A DNA stretch of 64,000 nucleotides from Rhineura floridana (taxonomy: Eukaryota; Chordata; Lepidosauria; Squamata; Rhineuridae), in NCBI RefSeq assembly GCF_030035675.1, contig NC_084480.1:781501-845500 (forward strand), given 5' to 3'. Position 1 is the stretch's first letter. Every line of letters begins with the position of its first letter. Shown here one piece after another: positions 11,421 through 29,100 of this stretch. The translations under genes were made by a program, and so were the position numbers. The notes beneath the pieces were generated by a model, which saw nothing but the letters and a program-made list of their open reading frames with translations, was not told the DNA's origin and ran no database searches.

Positions 11421-13334
11421 AAAGAGCGGTCCCCCCATCCTGTTAATTGACAAAGCAGAGTGTTTTGTTTGTTTTTTGAATAACAAAGGCTTTCCTGACT
11501 GCTTTTTAGGCAAAAATGCCTCTCAACGCCATTTCCAACCACATACAATGTAAATCCATAAAATCCGACAATAAAATCATTAATCAATTAAAAAGCCCAT
11601 TTCCAGACCACTTGCACCAGACAAGGAAAATAACCCTTCTAGCTTAAAAACAGCATCTAATTCACAGACCTTAGCTCTCAGAGGCCCTGACAAAAAGGCA
11701 CGTTTTTACGACCCATCTAAAATTGCGACGCCCCCTGAGGTAGCTGGATCAGGCCCAACGGGCCCATGGAGTCCTGCACCCTCTTCTCACAGTGGCCAAC
11801 CAGATGCCCCAATGGGAAGGCCGCCAGCAGCATCGGAGCACAGCCGCCCCTGCTAACGAATGGGCCTTCCACACTCACTGGCAATCAAATACCATAAATG
11901 GGGCAAGGCTTCTCATTGCTTCTCAAGGCAGGCATCTCAAGGAGGACTTCAAAGTTCTGCAGGGGACAGCAGTCCTTAAGCGGCCTGGCCCCAAATGTTT
12001 CAGCACGTCAAAGGTCCCCCAGCACAACTAGCCCAGGGATGGCTGCGCTGAAGGATCCCTCCAAAAAGCACCCTTTTCGCGCCTGGGAGGGAAATCCCGG
12101 CTTGGCAGGCCAGAGTGTCCATCACAGTAGCTCAGGCTGGTGACGGTCAAGCTGCAACAGCACCTGCTGAACCCTCTGATTGATGTCTCTCGTCACTGAA
12201 AATCTTTGCCATCTTCTCTGGCCACTTGTAAATTTAAACCAAAGAGCATCAGACTCCCTTCTGGGAGTGTTAAGCCCAGATACCATCCTCACCTAAAATG
12301 CCACTCCTTCCTTCTCCCCCCACAATCACCAGATGTTATTTGTGGCATTGCCAGGCTGCCAGTTAGCTCAGTTCTTTGGTTTCTTTGCCTTAGTCCGAGA
12401 CAGACACTGGCCGAGTGCCCTGCGGGACTTGTAGCCACACCTGGAATCTGAAGCCTTCTGGGACTGCCACCAGCACCACGAGCCTCTGCAGGGTTTCAGG
12501 CATGCTGGGTTGGGGAAGGGAGGGGGCTGAAATGCCACTGCAGAGGAGCACGAGGTTCCAGGTGTAGGTGCTGTGATCTTTACAGGAAGAGGCTTGTACT
12601 AGGATGTTTAAAGTAAGTGTTGGGAGGGGGGCATGAGCGAGGAGACCACTGGAGCCTGCCAGCTGCGGGTGGAGTGTTCTCTCTGGGCACCTGGCGGTGG
12701 GAGAGGGTGATGGTCTGGAAGTGAGCCAGGCTGTGATCTTAGAGCTGGTTAGTTCCCACCTGGAGCTGGTTCAACATGTTCTTATTATTTTGGGGGGTGG
12801 GGTGGAGATAGCTTGGGGATATTTTAGAGTACACAGAGTAGACCGGAATATTAACAGTTAAAAGACTTTGGGACACATAAGCAAACTGCCACAACAAATT
12901 TATTGCAACCACACGCTTGTGAACACAGAGTGAACTTGCTTCTTTTATTAACATCTGTTACTTCAATAAATATTGTTTTGTTTTCACACACACGCATCTG
13001 GCCACTGACTACACTAGAAGGGAATGTAGATGCACACATCCCTGGTGCCAGCAAGTGCCGCACGAGTGAGAGGGTCGCAGGCCACAGGGGATCTTCCAGG
13101 GCTGTGGACACCGGGGGGGTCCTGGGCCTTTGTGGCAAGGGCTGGGGAGGATTCCTTAACACAGCGCTGCTCTAGTTGGCATGAAATGTGGAAGCCGAGT
13201 CTCCGTCTGCTAACAGCAGCACATGAGCAGGGTGGGAGCGCGGCAAGGCCAGCCAGAGCCTCTGCAGCCGATGCCTCTTGGCTTGTTTGGGGGGGACCGA
13301 TGGTGGCAGTGACAACCTCCGGCTTTGGGGAGGA
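11421..13334. other. Intergenic with one L3 tail
   Basis: No gene is seen. Around 11745-11830 the minus strand carries the 3' end of an L3-type LINE (GGATCAGGCCCAACGGGCCC followed by GTGGCCAACCAGATGCCCC). The rest appears unique and noncoding. Confidence 0.55.
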
Positions 13335-13500
13335 GCCACAGAGGCTCAGTGGCAGAACATGTGGCCTTGGGCTCAGTCTCTGGCATCCCCAAGCAAGGCT
13401 CTTCTCTGCCTGAAGCCCTGGATAGCCACAGCGAGTCTGCGTCATAGACAAATACTGGGCAAGGAGGACCGCTGGCACAAGGCAGCCTCTTAGAAGCCTA
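13335..13500 (+). mobile_element. tRNA-derived SINE
   Basis: The sequence GGCTCAGTGGCAGAACATG resembles a tRNA A-box region. It is followed by a weak B-box-like stretch, a TCTGCCTGAAGCCCTGGA block and a tail ending near GGCAGCCTCTT. I recognise this pattern from a common reptile tRNA-SINE. The same family in reverse occurs at 58330-58490. Confidence 0.6.
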
Positions 13501-15257
13501 CGACTGAGTTCCTCTCCTTCAACTTTGTCCCGCTGCACACCCCAAAAGTCAAGGCTGTCTGGGTTGGGCCTGAGGGGGGAGTGGAACCTACCCAGGGCAG
13601 GGGTCCTAACCCTGGGTTGGTCCACATGATGAATACTGGCTCCTTCTGGCCAGGGGGCTGGGCTGAAGTGGGCTCTCCTGCACCAGCTTCGTTCAAAAGG
13701 GTCCTCTGCTCACACACACACAACCCCAAGTTCCTTTCTGAGCTTTTTGTTGTGAGCAACAAAGAGGTTTGGGGACACAGCCAGGTCGGAACACACCTGC
13801 ATGAGAGAGGGATCCACTTTGGCAGCCACACGTGCAACAAATGCGCACACGTGTCAGTGATGGCCCATGACCTCTTGAGAGAGCACTCTCCTAATGGCAC
13901 CCACAAGTCCTTCAGGATGGAGAGCAGCAGAAACCCCCAAATCCAAGGCAAGGATCTGGATGCAACTGAGGCCAGCAGCAAAAGGAACGCCACATCCGGC
14001 TCTGGAATGCCTGAACTGCCAAGGCCCAAGAGGGGCTCCCTGGGCACTTCTGCCATGCAGACCCAGACAGGACGCTCTCCCCAGCGGCAGCAATGGCACT
14101 AGAGGGGCCATCCCTGCAAGGGGGTGGCAGGGGCAGCTGAGCATTGCTGCACAAAGCTTGCAAAAGGCCTGCCCTTGTGTGGGGCACCTCCTTAAGAATG
14201 TCAGGATTGCCCTGGAGTTGGATCAGGCCAGTGGCCCATCTAGTGCAGCAGCATCCTGTGCTCACGGTGGCCAATCCTTCGCCAGGCCCAGCCATCAGTT
14301 CCCGTAGAAGGCAGATGGGATGTGCGCTTGCAGTTCAAGGGTGTCACACATGGGGCCGATGCACGGATTTGCCTCCGGAAGCCCCTCCAGGCATGCTTCC
14401 AAGTCATGCAGGCACCCACAGGCACAATAGCCCCCCAGGGAGGCTCAAAGCCAACTCTCAGCTTGGCCTGTTAACTGGGAGCTCACCTTGCCTGGCTTAT
14501 ACATGATGGGTGAGCAGCGCCCTCAGCTGGCCAACTGCAGAACAGCACCACAGATGTGGAAGGAGCTCAGACGAAAGGCTCCCCCTTAGCGGGAACGGGG
14601 GAAAGGGCCGGAGTGCAGCTTCCCCACCTCGCCAACAGAGAAGCTCCATAAATGGAGGGAGTGGGCTGCGTGAGGGTCACAATGAGCCCTGATGAATCAG
14701 ACACGCTTGGGATCATGTAATCCATTCAAACCCCACATGGCCCAGGATACCAACAGGGCCACCTACTGCCACACAAGCCTGCCACAGAAATCTCTTCCCT
14801 GTGCCCCAACAGTAGCAGAGGAGGACTGGTCGGCCATGGGGACCCCCCAACACTCCCCCTTTTTTGTGCCCAGCGCTTGGGCATGAAGGGCTGTTGCTTT
14901 CCTCCTGGCAGGTGTTTCATTTACAGGTTTCATGTGATGTGACTGAACTTGACTTTCAGGGGCTTCCTCTAAACACTTAACCAGGTAACAATGGAAAATG
15001 GACCAGAGCAGCTCCGGGGGCATGTGGAGAGGAGTGGGCCAGGGGAGGGGGGCCACCCTTTCACCATCAAGCTGATTCAGCCTCATTGCCCCCCCCCCCA
15101 TGACCCTCTGGCTCCCCTGAGCTGCTGCCGCCACCTTGCCAGGCCCTGACCCACCTCCAAAGGGAAAGGCAGGAGCTGTGAGCCAGATGGAAAGGAGAAA
15201 CAGCTCACCCCGCCCCCATCCCCACCACGCCCCACGCCCAGCAAAGATGACGCCAAC
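13501..15257. other. Intergenic with L3 tail
   Basis: No gene is seen. The minus strand at about 14215-14300 carries an L3-type LINE 3' end (TGGATCAGGCCAGTGGCCCA). The remainder looks unique; the open frames are short and lack domains. Confidence 0.55.
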
Positions 15258-15277
15258 CTGGCCCCAATGCAGGTGTC

Positions 15278-15283
15278 TTTATT
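15278..15283 (-). terminator. HINT2: HINT2 polyadenylation signal
   Basis: AATAAA on the minus strand lies 30 bases past the HINT2 stop codon, giving a very short 3' untranslated region. Confidence 0.8.
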
Positions 15284-15312
15284 CCAGTGTGGCTTCCTAA
15301 GTGGGAGAGGGG

Positions 15313-19569
<4,257 letters not shown>

Positions 19570-19823
19570 GCTTGCTCTTGCACCGCCCCTCGGACCCGCC
19601 CCGCCGCTCGCTTAACCCTTCACTCGCCCGAGGCCTCTGCAGGCGGCGGTAGCAGCCCCGACGGGCGTGATTGTCCCCGCCTCCCGCCGCGAGGCCTTTG
19701 CCCGAGGAAGGGCCCCTTCGCACGCACCGCTTCCAGCCGGGCAACTTGCCGCTGTTCCGCGGCGGGGCTGCCAGGCCATCTCAAACGTGCAGCGGCTAGG
19801 CCGGCAAGAAGGTTGTCCCTGAC

Positions 19824-21027
19824 GAGGAGAGGTCCTCTTGTGGATAAGGGATTGGTTAAGAAGCAGAAAGCAGAGAGTAGGAATAAACGGACAGTTCTCC
19901 CAATGGAGGGCTGTAGAAAGTGGAGTCCCTCAAGGATCGGTATTGGGACCTGTACTTCTCAACTTGTTCATTAATGACCTAGAATTAGGAGTGAGCAGTG
20001 AAGTGGCCAAGTTTGCTGACGACACTAAATTGTTCAGGGTTGTTAAAACAAAAAGGGATTGCGAAGAGCTCCAAAAAGACCTCTCCAAACTGAGTGAATG
20101 GGCGGAAAAATGGCAAATGCAATTCAATATAAACAAGTGTAAAATTATGCATATTGGAGCAAAAAATCTTCATTTCACATATACGCTCATGGGGTCTGAA
20201 CTGGCGGTGACCGACCAGGAGAGAGACCTCAGGGTTGTAGTGGACAGCACGATGAAAATGTCGACCCAGTGTGCGACAGCTGTGAAAAAGGCAAATTCCA
20301 TGCTAGGGATAATTAGGAAAGGTATTGAAAATAAAACGGCCGATATCATAATGCCGTTGTATAAATCTATGGTGCGGCCGCATTTGGAATACTGTGTACG
20401 GTTCTGGTCGCCTCATCTCAAAAAGGATATTATAGAGTTGGAAAAGGTTCAGAAGAGGGCAACCAGAATGATCAAGGGGATGGAGCGACTCCCTTACGAG
20501 GAAAGGTTGCAGCATTTGGGGCTTTTTAGTTTAGAGAAAAGGCGGGTCAGAGGAGACATGATAGAAGTGTATAAAATTATGCATGGCATTGAGAAAGTGG
20601 ATAGAGAAAAGTTCTTCTCCCTCTCTCATAATACTAGAACTCGTGGACATTCAAAGAAGCTGAATGTTAGAAGATTCAGGACAGACAAAAGGAAGTACTT
20701 CTTTACTCAGCGCATAGGTAAACTATGGAATTTGCTCCCACAAGATGCAGTAATGGCCACCAGCTTGGATGGCTTTAAAAGAAGATTAGACAAATTCATG
20801 GAGGACAGGGCTATCAATGGCTACTAGCCGTGATGGCTGTGCTCTGCCACCCTAGTCAGAGGCAGCATGCTTCTGAAAACCAGTTGCCGGAATCCTCACG
20901 AGGGGTGAGTGTTCTTGCACTTGGATCCTGCTTGCGGGCTTCCTCCAGGCACCTGGTTGGCCACTGTGAGAACAGGATGCTGGACTGGATGGCCTGATCC
21001 AGCAGGCTTTTCTTAAGTTCTTATGAG
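19824..21027 (+). mobile_element. L3-type (CR1-group) LINE, 5'-truncated
   Basis: An open frame of 329 codons (19838-20827) encodes the reverse transcriptase end: [29 protein letters not shown] with the catalytic DD, RPHLEYCVRFWSPHLKKD and NLLPQDAVMATSLDGFKRRL. The L3-type tail follows (GGCCTGATCCAGCAGG) and ends at TTCTTAAGTTCTTATG. The upstream RT and the endonuclease are missing. The frame is still open, so this is one of the younger L3-type copies here. Confidence 0.88.
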
Positions 21028-21489
21028 GCTTGCTCGCACTCTCGTCGCAGAGCAGCCTCCGCCCAAACCCTGAGATGGGGGGGAGCCCCGGCACAGGGTC
21101 ACCCAGAACTGCTGGCCCCCAAGCCATCGCTGCTGTTGCCCCCGGGAGCGAGAAGTCTCACGGGGGGTGGGAGGCTCGGCTGCAAACTCTTAAGCCCCCT
21201 GCATTGATGAGAGAGGGTGCGCGTACAAAATCCCTGCTGGGGCCGAACAACCACTCCAGGCTGCAGCAGCATCTCACCCCGTGCACTTCGCCTGCAACTT
21301 CCCTCTCTACCCACCACCCCGGGATCTTTTCTCGCTTGCACAGGGCAAGAGTTTAAATTTCCCTTTCATTTCTCTAATCTTTGGAACATGGCTCTTGTTC
21401 TACCCTTTTTGTTGTCCTCTTCTATTTCTATACAGTAACTATTGTAATAGTTCTCTTTGTCCCTACGTACTAGTTGCTGTATTGTTGCA
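21028..21489. other. No gene seen
   Basis: A short spacer of mixed sequence; no domain or repeat was recognised. Confidence 0.4.
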
Positions 21490-21690
21490 TTTAGGGTTCT
21501 AACCCTGTTTCTAGCTCCTTTTGCTTTGCTTTCCTTCTCTCTTTAACCATTTTAAGAGTATCTTCAGTCATCCACTGAGGTCTTTCTCTCTTTTTAACTA
21601 GAGGTATTGTCTTTGTGCATTCTTCCCTGATAACGTCTCTGACTTCTCCATAGTTCTTCTGGTTCTCTGTCAACTAAGTTTAAAGCCTCA
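21490..21690 (-). mobile_element. LINE fragment, inter-domain region
   Basis: The minus strand reads RPQWMTEDTLKMVKERRKAKQKE, the region between endonuclease and reverse transcriptase of a non-CR1 LINE. It probably belongs with the plus-strand RT piece at 22050-22830. Confidence 0.5.
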
Positions 21691-21704
21691 AATCTGTTCT
21701 TTAT

Positions 21705-21960
21705 TTGATTGTTATAATAATAATAAACTTTATTTCTACCCCACCCTTTTTTCAATAGGACTCAGACCGGCTTACAACTAAAAACAACACCATTAAAACA
21801 TACAGAAATATACAATTAAAATAGAATTAAACTATGAGAAAAATTAAAAACCATAAAACATACATTAAAAACAGCAGACAATTTAAAATAATAAAATATT
21901 AAAATATTAAAAATAATAAAATCATATAATATAGTCACCAATCCTATGACACTTAATCCT
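21705..21960 (-). mobile_element. AT-rich LINE 3' tail
   Basis: The piece begins with ATAATAATAATAA and TTTATTTCTACCCCACCC, which on the minus strand is the end of an L2- or CR1-like element (GGGTGGGGTAGAAATAAA). A long A- and T-rich run follows. Confidence 0.45.
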
Positions 21961-22049
21961 GGTCGTTCTCTATCCCAAATGCCCGTTGAAATAAAACAGT
22001 CTTTACTTGTCGCTGGAAGGACGGCAAGGAGGGAACTGTCTCCTGAGAG

Positions 22050-22830
22050 TGTAGGGATGTTGAATAATCAACAGGGGAACACACTGACTGACCGAGATAA
22101 AATAAAAGGGAGATGGAAGCAATACACTGAAGAACTCTATAAAAGAGATGCCAGGATGACAGATTCATTCACGGAGGAACCATATGATGAAGAACCAGAA
22201 ATTTTAGAATGTGAGGTGAAAGCTGCTCTTAAAATACTTGGAAGAAACAAATCATCAGGAATAGATGGCATACCAACAGAGTTGCTACAAGTTACTGAGA
22301 CTGAATCTCCAAATTTTGACAAAAATTTGTCAACAGATATAGAAAACTAAACAATGGCCCACAGACTGGAAGCGTTCCATATACATCCCAATTCCAAAGA
22401 AAGGGGATCCCAGGGAATGCAGTAATTATTGAAGTATTGCCTTAATATCTCATGCACGTAAAGTAATGCTCCAGATTCTACAACAAACGCTCTTACCATA
22501 TATGGAGCAACAAATGCCAGATGTCCAAGCTGGATTCAGAAAGGGAAGAGGTACAAGAGATCATATTGCAAACATACATTGGATAATGGAACGGACCAAC
22601 GAATTTCAGAAGAAAGTCACCCTGGGCTTTATAGATTACAGCAAAGCCTTTGACTCTGTAGATCACAAAAAACTATGGAATTCTTTAAAAGAAACGGGGG
22701 TGCCACAGCATCTGTTTGTCCTGATGCGCAACCTATACTCTGGACAAGAGGCTACTGTAAGGACAGAATATGGAGAAACCCATTGGTTCCCAATAGGAAA
22801 GGATGTGAAAATGATGTGTGTTCCCAATTA
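22050..22830 (+). mobile_element. LINE reverse transcriptase fragment, non-CR1
   Basis: Two open stretches encode a reverse transcriptase unlike the CR1, L3 and L2 copies: GRWKQYTEELYKRD, LGRNKSSGIDGIPTELLQ, MPDVQAGFRKGRGTRDHIAN, LGFIDYSKAFDSVDHKKLW and LMRNLYSGQEATVRTEYG. There is a frame break between 22340 and 22466, and the copy stops before the catalytic YxDD box. The style recalls R4/Dong- or RTE-type elements; I cannot decide which. Confidence 0.65.
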
Positions 22831-22968
22831 AACATTAGTGAACTAATTCATAAGTTCGCCAATGAATGAAAATTCGTAAGTTCACAAACCTGAAAGCACG
22901 TGAGGCTAAATTTATATAACTATGTATCTTTGCATAAAGACAATACAAAAAGGTCGTTTTCTTTTTAC

Positions 22969-22974
22969 TTTATT
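22969..22974 (-). terminator. TAF1C: Possible TAF1C polyadenylation signal
   Basis: AATAAA on the minus strand, 206 bases past the stop codon. A weaker TATAAA lies nearer, at about 23107. Confidence 0.45.
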
Positions 22975-23179
22975 TTACTATTCACACAAAATATTTTCCT
23001 ATTCCATAATAATTTTCTTATTTGTCCTTATTTGCCTTGTTACATTTTTTATAACATTTGAATTGAAAAATGAACAAAAAACAATTATAAAAGGTAAAGG
23101 CGCTGATTTATAACTTGCAGGGGGGCGCCGAACACGCCCGCCCCGGCCCTGAGGGGGCGGGCAGGCGGGCGAGGGGGTG

Positions 23180-26100
23180 TCAGAAGCCCATGCGGGACCG
23201 TTTGGGGGCCCTCTGAGAGCCCTGAGAGGAGGGGAGGTAGCGCTGACTGGCTCGGCTGGACCCCTGGCTCAGAGGCAGGTCCTCCAGGGGCTCCTCAAAA
23301 ATGGCAAGGTAGTTGCGGAGGGTCTGGCGGCGCTCTGCGGGAATCCCGCAAGCAGAGAGCGCCTGGGAGGAGAGCAGCTGGGAGGAGTCCTGGGAGTCCG
23401 CCTGGGGCTCTTGGGAAGCAGGTGGGGGGCAGGGGCCCGGGGGGCTACCAGGCTCCTTGGGAGGACAGGGCGAGGCCGCAGGGTGCAGACTGTCCGTGTC
23501 CATAGCAGAGCCTTGGCTACTGCCTGTCCACACAGAGAAGTCACTCTGGTCTGTCTGGTAGCTGGCAGAAGACGTGAAGCTGCCCGAGAGGCTGCGGGTG
23601 CCCCAGGCCCTCTTGCGCCTACGGCGCTGCTCCCTCACCGCCTGCTGCTTCTGGGCCTGGGTCAAGCCCAGCTTCTCCTCCCACCAGCCGGCCCAGTTGC
23701 CTGCCCAGGAAGCGGCCAGCCGCTCCCCGAGCTCGCCTGGTAGTGCCTGGGGCTCTAGGGCCAGAGGCACAGGAGCCTCACCCGGGGGCCAGGGGCACAG
23801 GAGCCGCTTCTCCTGCATGGCTTTCTGCAGGCGCTGGCGGGCCTCTCTGCAGAGGGCGGTCTCCCCAGCCTGCTCCCGCAACTGCCGGAAATTGAAGAGA
23901 TGGTGCTGGCTGACGGTGGCGGAGGGCTGGGGCCGGCCCTGCTCTTGAGTGGGCAGCTGTTTCCAGGCCCTGACAAAGGCCTTGAGCCAGCGCTGGTAAC
24001 TGCTGGCAAAGCCAGGGGTTGTGGCGGGCACTGGATGTGGAAGAGGAGGACCTTTGCGGAGCATGGCCCCTTCAGGGTCTCCAGCGACACTGTCCTCACG
24101 CGAGGCATCTGGCTCTGGCCCCCACCGGTCCTCCTCTCCTCGCTCCTCACTGGACAAGCCCAAAACCTGGTGGCGCAAGGGCTGGTAGAAGAGGTCTCCG
24201 GCCTCAGAAAGCTGGAAAATGAGCAGGGTCTGGCTCTGCCCCTGCTGGCCAAGGGCAGCTGCAATGCCTGCAAGAGAACAACAGAAATGGGGGGTGAGGG
24301 GGGGTGACTGGCCACCTTCCTGAGGCAAACAGCAGCTGCAGGTTCTCTCTCCGATACATCAGCGCAGGAGTCCTAAAAAGGTTTCTGTCAGAGCATCTTC
24401 CTTCATAAAAGGTTAAAAAAACCCACGAGGGTCTGTATTATAATCTTTCAATACTTGAAGAGTGCGATAATATCTCCCCTCAGCCTTCTCAACGTTAAAC
24501 ATGCCTGGTTCTTTCAGTCTCTCCTCATAGGACTTTATTTCTAGTCCCCTGATCATCCATGTGATCATCAGTGTGGTGTAGTGGTTAGAGTGTTGGACTA
24601 CGACCTGGGAGACCAGGGTTCGAATCCCCACACAGACGTGAAGCAAACCGGGTGACCTTGGGCCAGTCAGCCTCAGAGGAAGGCAATGGTAAAACCACCT
24701 CTGAATACCATTTACCATGAAAACCCTATTCACAGGGTCGCCATAAGTCAGGATCGACTTGAAGGCAATCCATTTTTTCCATTTGATCATCCTCGTTGCC
24801 CTCCTCTGAACCTGTTCCAGTTTGTCTGCATCCTGCTTCAAGTGCGGGATCCAGAACTGGATGCAGTACTCAGGATGAGGCCTACCCAGTGCCAAACAGA
24901 GGGAAGCCTGCTGGATCAGGCCAAAGGGGAACCACCTGGCCCACAATCCTGTTCTCACAGCAGCCAACCACATGCCTCTTCTGGGAAGCGCAGAAGCAGA
25001 ACTGACTCAAGCACACTCTTCCTTTCTGGTATTCAGAAACATGCTGCCTCTGACTGCGGAAGCAAAACACAGGCACCATGGCTAATAGCCACTGATAGCC
25101 TTATCTTCCTCTATGAATCTGTCTAATCTTCTTTTAAAGCCATCTCAGCTGATGGGCATCACTCACCTGAGTCAATCCAGAGTGACAGTTAATTCAGGAC
25201 ATCACTGTACATTTGTTGCCCTTCAATATAAAACATTCTGAACGTGCTGCTCTATCTTACCTGGGAATAACCTCCACTGAATTCAATAGGACTTCTGAAT
25301 AAACAGATGGCACCACAGATCATCAATGTTCTTTTATCGCACAGAACTGTTACGCATGTTTGTGCTTGAGGTCCTGGACAATTGGGGTGCCTTACTGTCC
25401 TACAGAGGGCTGAACCTTCTGCCATTCCCTGGGCTGGGCTGGGCCAGGATGCCAGTCATGCCCAGAACACACAGGAAGTCCTCAGCTGAAATTGCACCAC
25501 TTCCTGCCTCAACCACCTGGACCCTGCTTCCCAATTACCACCTCCCCGTGTTCTTGCAGGGCTTTCCTAAGTCCTCAGCCTTACTGAGCAAAGGACTGAC
25601 CAAAGACGCCGTGATGATCCCCAGTGTAAGGCTGGAAAAGGTGAGGAAATGCAATTGACGTCGATAAAATTATGCTATTTCACTACTACAATTATTATTT
25701 TGCTTAGTCCTTTGGCACAAGGGGGGCTTCCAATCAAAACCTATCTATATAAATGAAATCTTCTCCGGCCATCAGATTTTGAGAGAAACTTGGGAGGCAA
25801 GGGATTGATCTCCACCTCAGGCCCTGCTGGACAAGTCTGGCCTAAGTGGGCCACACGACAGTGTCGTTCTTCCTTACCGTCTGTGAGTGTCCACAGCTGC
25901 TTCCGGATCTGGCCTAACCCTTTCCCTCCTGCCTGCTAGCAGAGGGCAAAGCCGCTGACTGGCTTATCTCCCTCCCCTACGTACCAGCAGTGGGCTTGGT
26001 GAGACGCTGGCGCAGAGCCTCATGCCGGCTGGGCACTTGGACAGGGAAGTGGGGCAGGCTGTCACTGATGGAAGAGAGCTTCTGTGGGGGACCCCAGAGC

Positions 26101-29100
26101 TGGCAAGGGGTGCCAACACCACCTGTGGAAAGAGGTATGAGTCAGTCTCCAAGCCCACCACAGTGTCTCCCAGCACAGCAAGCCCCTTGGGTGAAACCCC
26201 ACCCCCACGAGAGTTCACAATATCAGAATAGCCCTGCAGCCGCTGCTGGATCAGGCCCAAGGGGGCCCATCCAGCTTCGCATCCTGTTCTCACCGTTGCC
26301 AACCAGATGCCCAAACGGGAACCTCATGAACGGGAGACGAGTGCAACAGCAACATCTCCCGTCAGTCATGATCGCCAGCAACTGGTGTTCAGAGGCATAC
26401 CAAGGAAATACGACCAGCATGGCTAGTAGCAATAACAGCCTCGTCTGCCATGAATTTGCCTGATCCTCTTTTAAAGCCATTAAAAGGCGGTGGCCACCAC
26501 TACACCACGTGGGAGTGAATGCAGTGGGCTGCCTGCTGCGCTGCGTGAGGCAGCACTTCCGCCTGCCTGCCCTGAATCTTTCAACATTCACTTTCACTGG
26601 GTGGGAGAGGGAGAAAAACTCTACCCACTTTCTCCGCACCATGACTAATTGTATACACTCCTGTTAGGTCTCCTCTGATTCACCTTTTTCTCGGTTACAG
26701 AAAGGCCCCAATTGCTGCAACTCCTTCCTCATAGGAGTCATTCCATCCCATTGATCCTACTGGTTGCCCTTTTCTGAACCTTTCCCAAGGCTACAATATC
26801 CTTTTTGAGATGAGGCAAACAGAACTGAAAGAAGTATTCCAAATGCGGCCGCACCATAGATTTATACAACGGCATTATGATATAATCGGTTATATTTTCA
26901 ATTACCTTTCCTAATGATGCCTACTATGGAATCTGTCTTTTTTACAGCTGCTACATACTGGGTGGACATCTTCATCAAGCTACCCACTACGACCGCAAGG
27001 TCTCGTTCCTGGTCAGTCACCCCCAGTTCAGACCCCATGAGCATGTATGCGGATGTCGAGGGGTGGGGTGGGAGGAGGCATGCACAGCCACCATTCCACC
27101 TCTGCCCCCCAAGCACCTGCTTTCCATCCCCACCTGTGTACTGCAGCAGCAACAGTTCCTGCGAGCGGTGGGCACTCAGGAGCACCTTGTGGCTGCGCTG
27201 TGGCACCCCGGCTGGCGTGAGATGGGCATAGATGGGTGGCCTCTGCATCATGTGCTCCCAGCTGAGGACAGGCACAAGTGGGAAGCGTTCGTCCAGCACG
27301 TACATCGAGAACTAAGGAGCAAAGGCAGTTCGACAGCTGGTTGCACACACACACCAGCCTCTGAGTCCGGTGGGAGGCCTGTGTGCGCGTGGGCGTGCAT
27401 GCGTGTGTCATTCTGAATGTGCAAGGCCCAGCGTGAGGGAGTTCTCAGGAGCATGGAGTCTGCCAGGACTGTCCCAATGCTCTCCCACCAGGATACGATT
27501 TCGGCATTCCGGACATGGGTGTGGGCAAGGTGCCAGGCACAAGCAGCTGAAGAAACTGCCATCAAGTGGAGCGCTGGGGCTACCCGGGCTGGATGGTTTG
27601 GCAACTGGGTGGCGTGACCTTAGGTGAGCCTCTTCCCACACTCAGAACCTGTCACCCACCTTCAGCAGCATGCCCAGGAGGCGGGGGGGGATGACTACTG
27701 ACCTACTTGCCATACAGGTTATTTTGTGAAACGCTTTTATAGCAACTGAAAGCGCTCTCATTTCCATAACGGCATGACATTTCCTGAGGGCAGATAGTAA
27801 GACTGGGGTTCTGGCAACCTCCACATGGGAGCTCGGGGGGGAGGGGCAGAGGGAGACCGAACAGCCTCCAAGGACAGGTGAGGCAAGCAGAGCAGCCCCT
27901 TCACAGCAGGCTAGGCTGGGCCTAATCTTCACCTCAGCCAACTGAGTGAGAGGAAGGTGGGGCAGGGCCTGGGAGGAGGCGATTCTCTGGGCAGGGAGAG
28001 AGTTTCCCTGGAGGAAGAGAAAACCTCCAGCGCTTACCTGAGTGGCAACAAGGTGGTGGTACGGCTCAGCCTGGCCCAAGTATTTGGAGAGGACCAGGCG
28101 CTCCCCACGCTGGCACTCCGCTTCACCCCGCACCTTGAAGAGCTCAATATGGAGCCGAGAGGGCACCTGGAAGCACCAAGACAACATCAGCACTGGAGGG
28201 CAGCATCCCTGCCCACCACTCTGGGGCCTTCCAGCCTTCCTCTCGTTCCCCAAGCCAGCTCTGGATCCATCCGTCCTTGATAGTACCACAGAGGCCAGCA
28301 CTTCCTGCACAGGGCCCAGACCAGGAGCCAACAGGAAGCACAAAACACACTGCAGAATTTCCTCCCCCCCCCCATATGCCACCTTCCTCCCAAGGGCCTC
28401 ACCCTCTGGTCAATGCCCATCAAGCCGGTACGGTCAGCGAAACTGAGGACCCGCGGGTGGGCGGTAAACTCGCTCCAATGCCAAGGCGAAGCGTCTCGGA
28501 AAAACATGGTCTCGCTGTCCTGGTGCAGCCGCTGAAGTCTGGCAAGAAAGATGTTCTGCATTGGCACATGGCGCCAGACAGCCCCCTCCTCTTCTACCCA
28601 GAGCAGAGCCTGGCCAGCCTGCCCTACACCCCTGCATCAGGCCCCCTCCTCCCCCAAACACACATGGGGCAATGCCTGCCCTCTTATAAAGGTGGCAAGA
28701 AAATACACTGGCTTCCCGAATTGTGCCTAGCACCGCCCCCAGGATATGCACAGCCCTGTTGCATTCAGGGGGAAGGGGGAGCAGGGGAGACTCTAACATT
28801 TCAGAGCCTACAGAATAGAAATGGGCAATGAGCATTCGAGGGGCAAGTTATATATCGTGGTTCCTACAATACTAAAACATGAAGCCCCAAATACAAGGGC
28901 AGATCCACTGAAGGCTTCAAATTTAACAACAAAAAAATTTCTTTGGGAAAGAAAGTCACACACTGAATTTAAGCATTGTCTGTTTTCTTTGTTTTCATGA
29001 CATTTTAAGAAGGAAAAAGTCATAAAACCTTTCAAACCGGGGTTCACTTCGCTTTGGAAGACTATTTTCCAAAATCATGCCTTTCCTCCCCGTCTTCATC

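Noticed and set aside
24268-24328. Extension of the last TAF1C exon upstream to a non-ATG start at 24328
   Set aside because: An acceptor (CTTGCAG) lies at 24268, and the exon from 24267 joins in phase with exon 13 and with the human protein.
24575-24650. Possible tRNA gene
   Set aside because: A and B boxes are present, but the sequence continues into a SINE body and Bov-B-like tail with target duplications.
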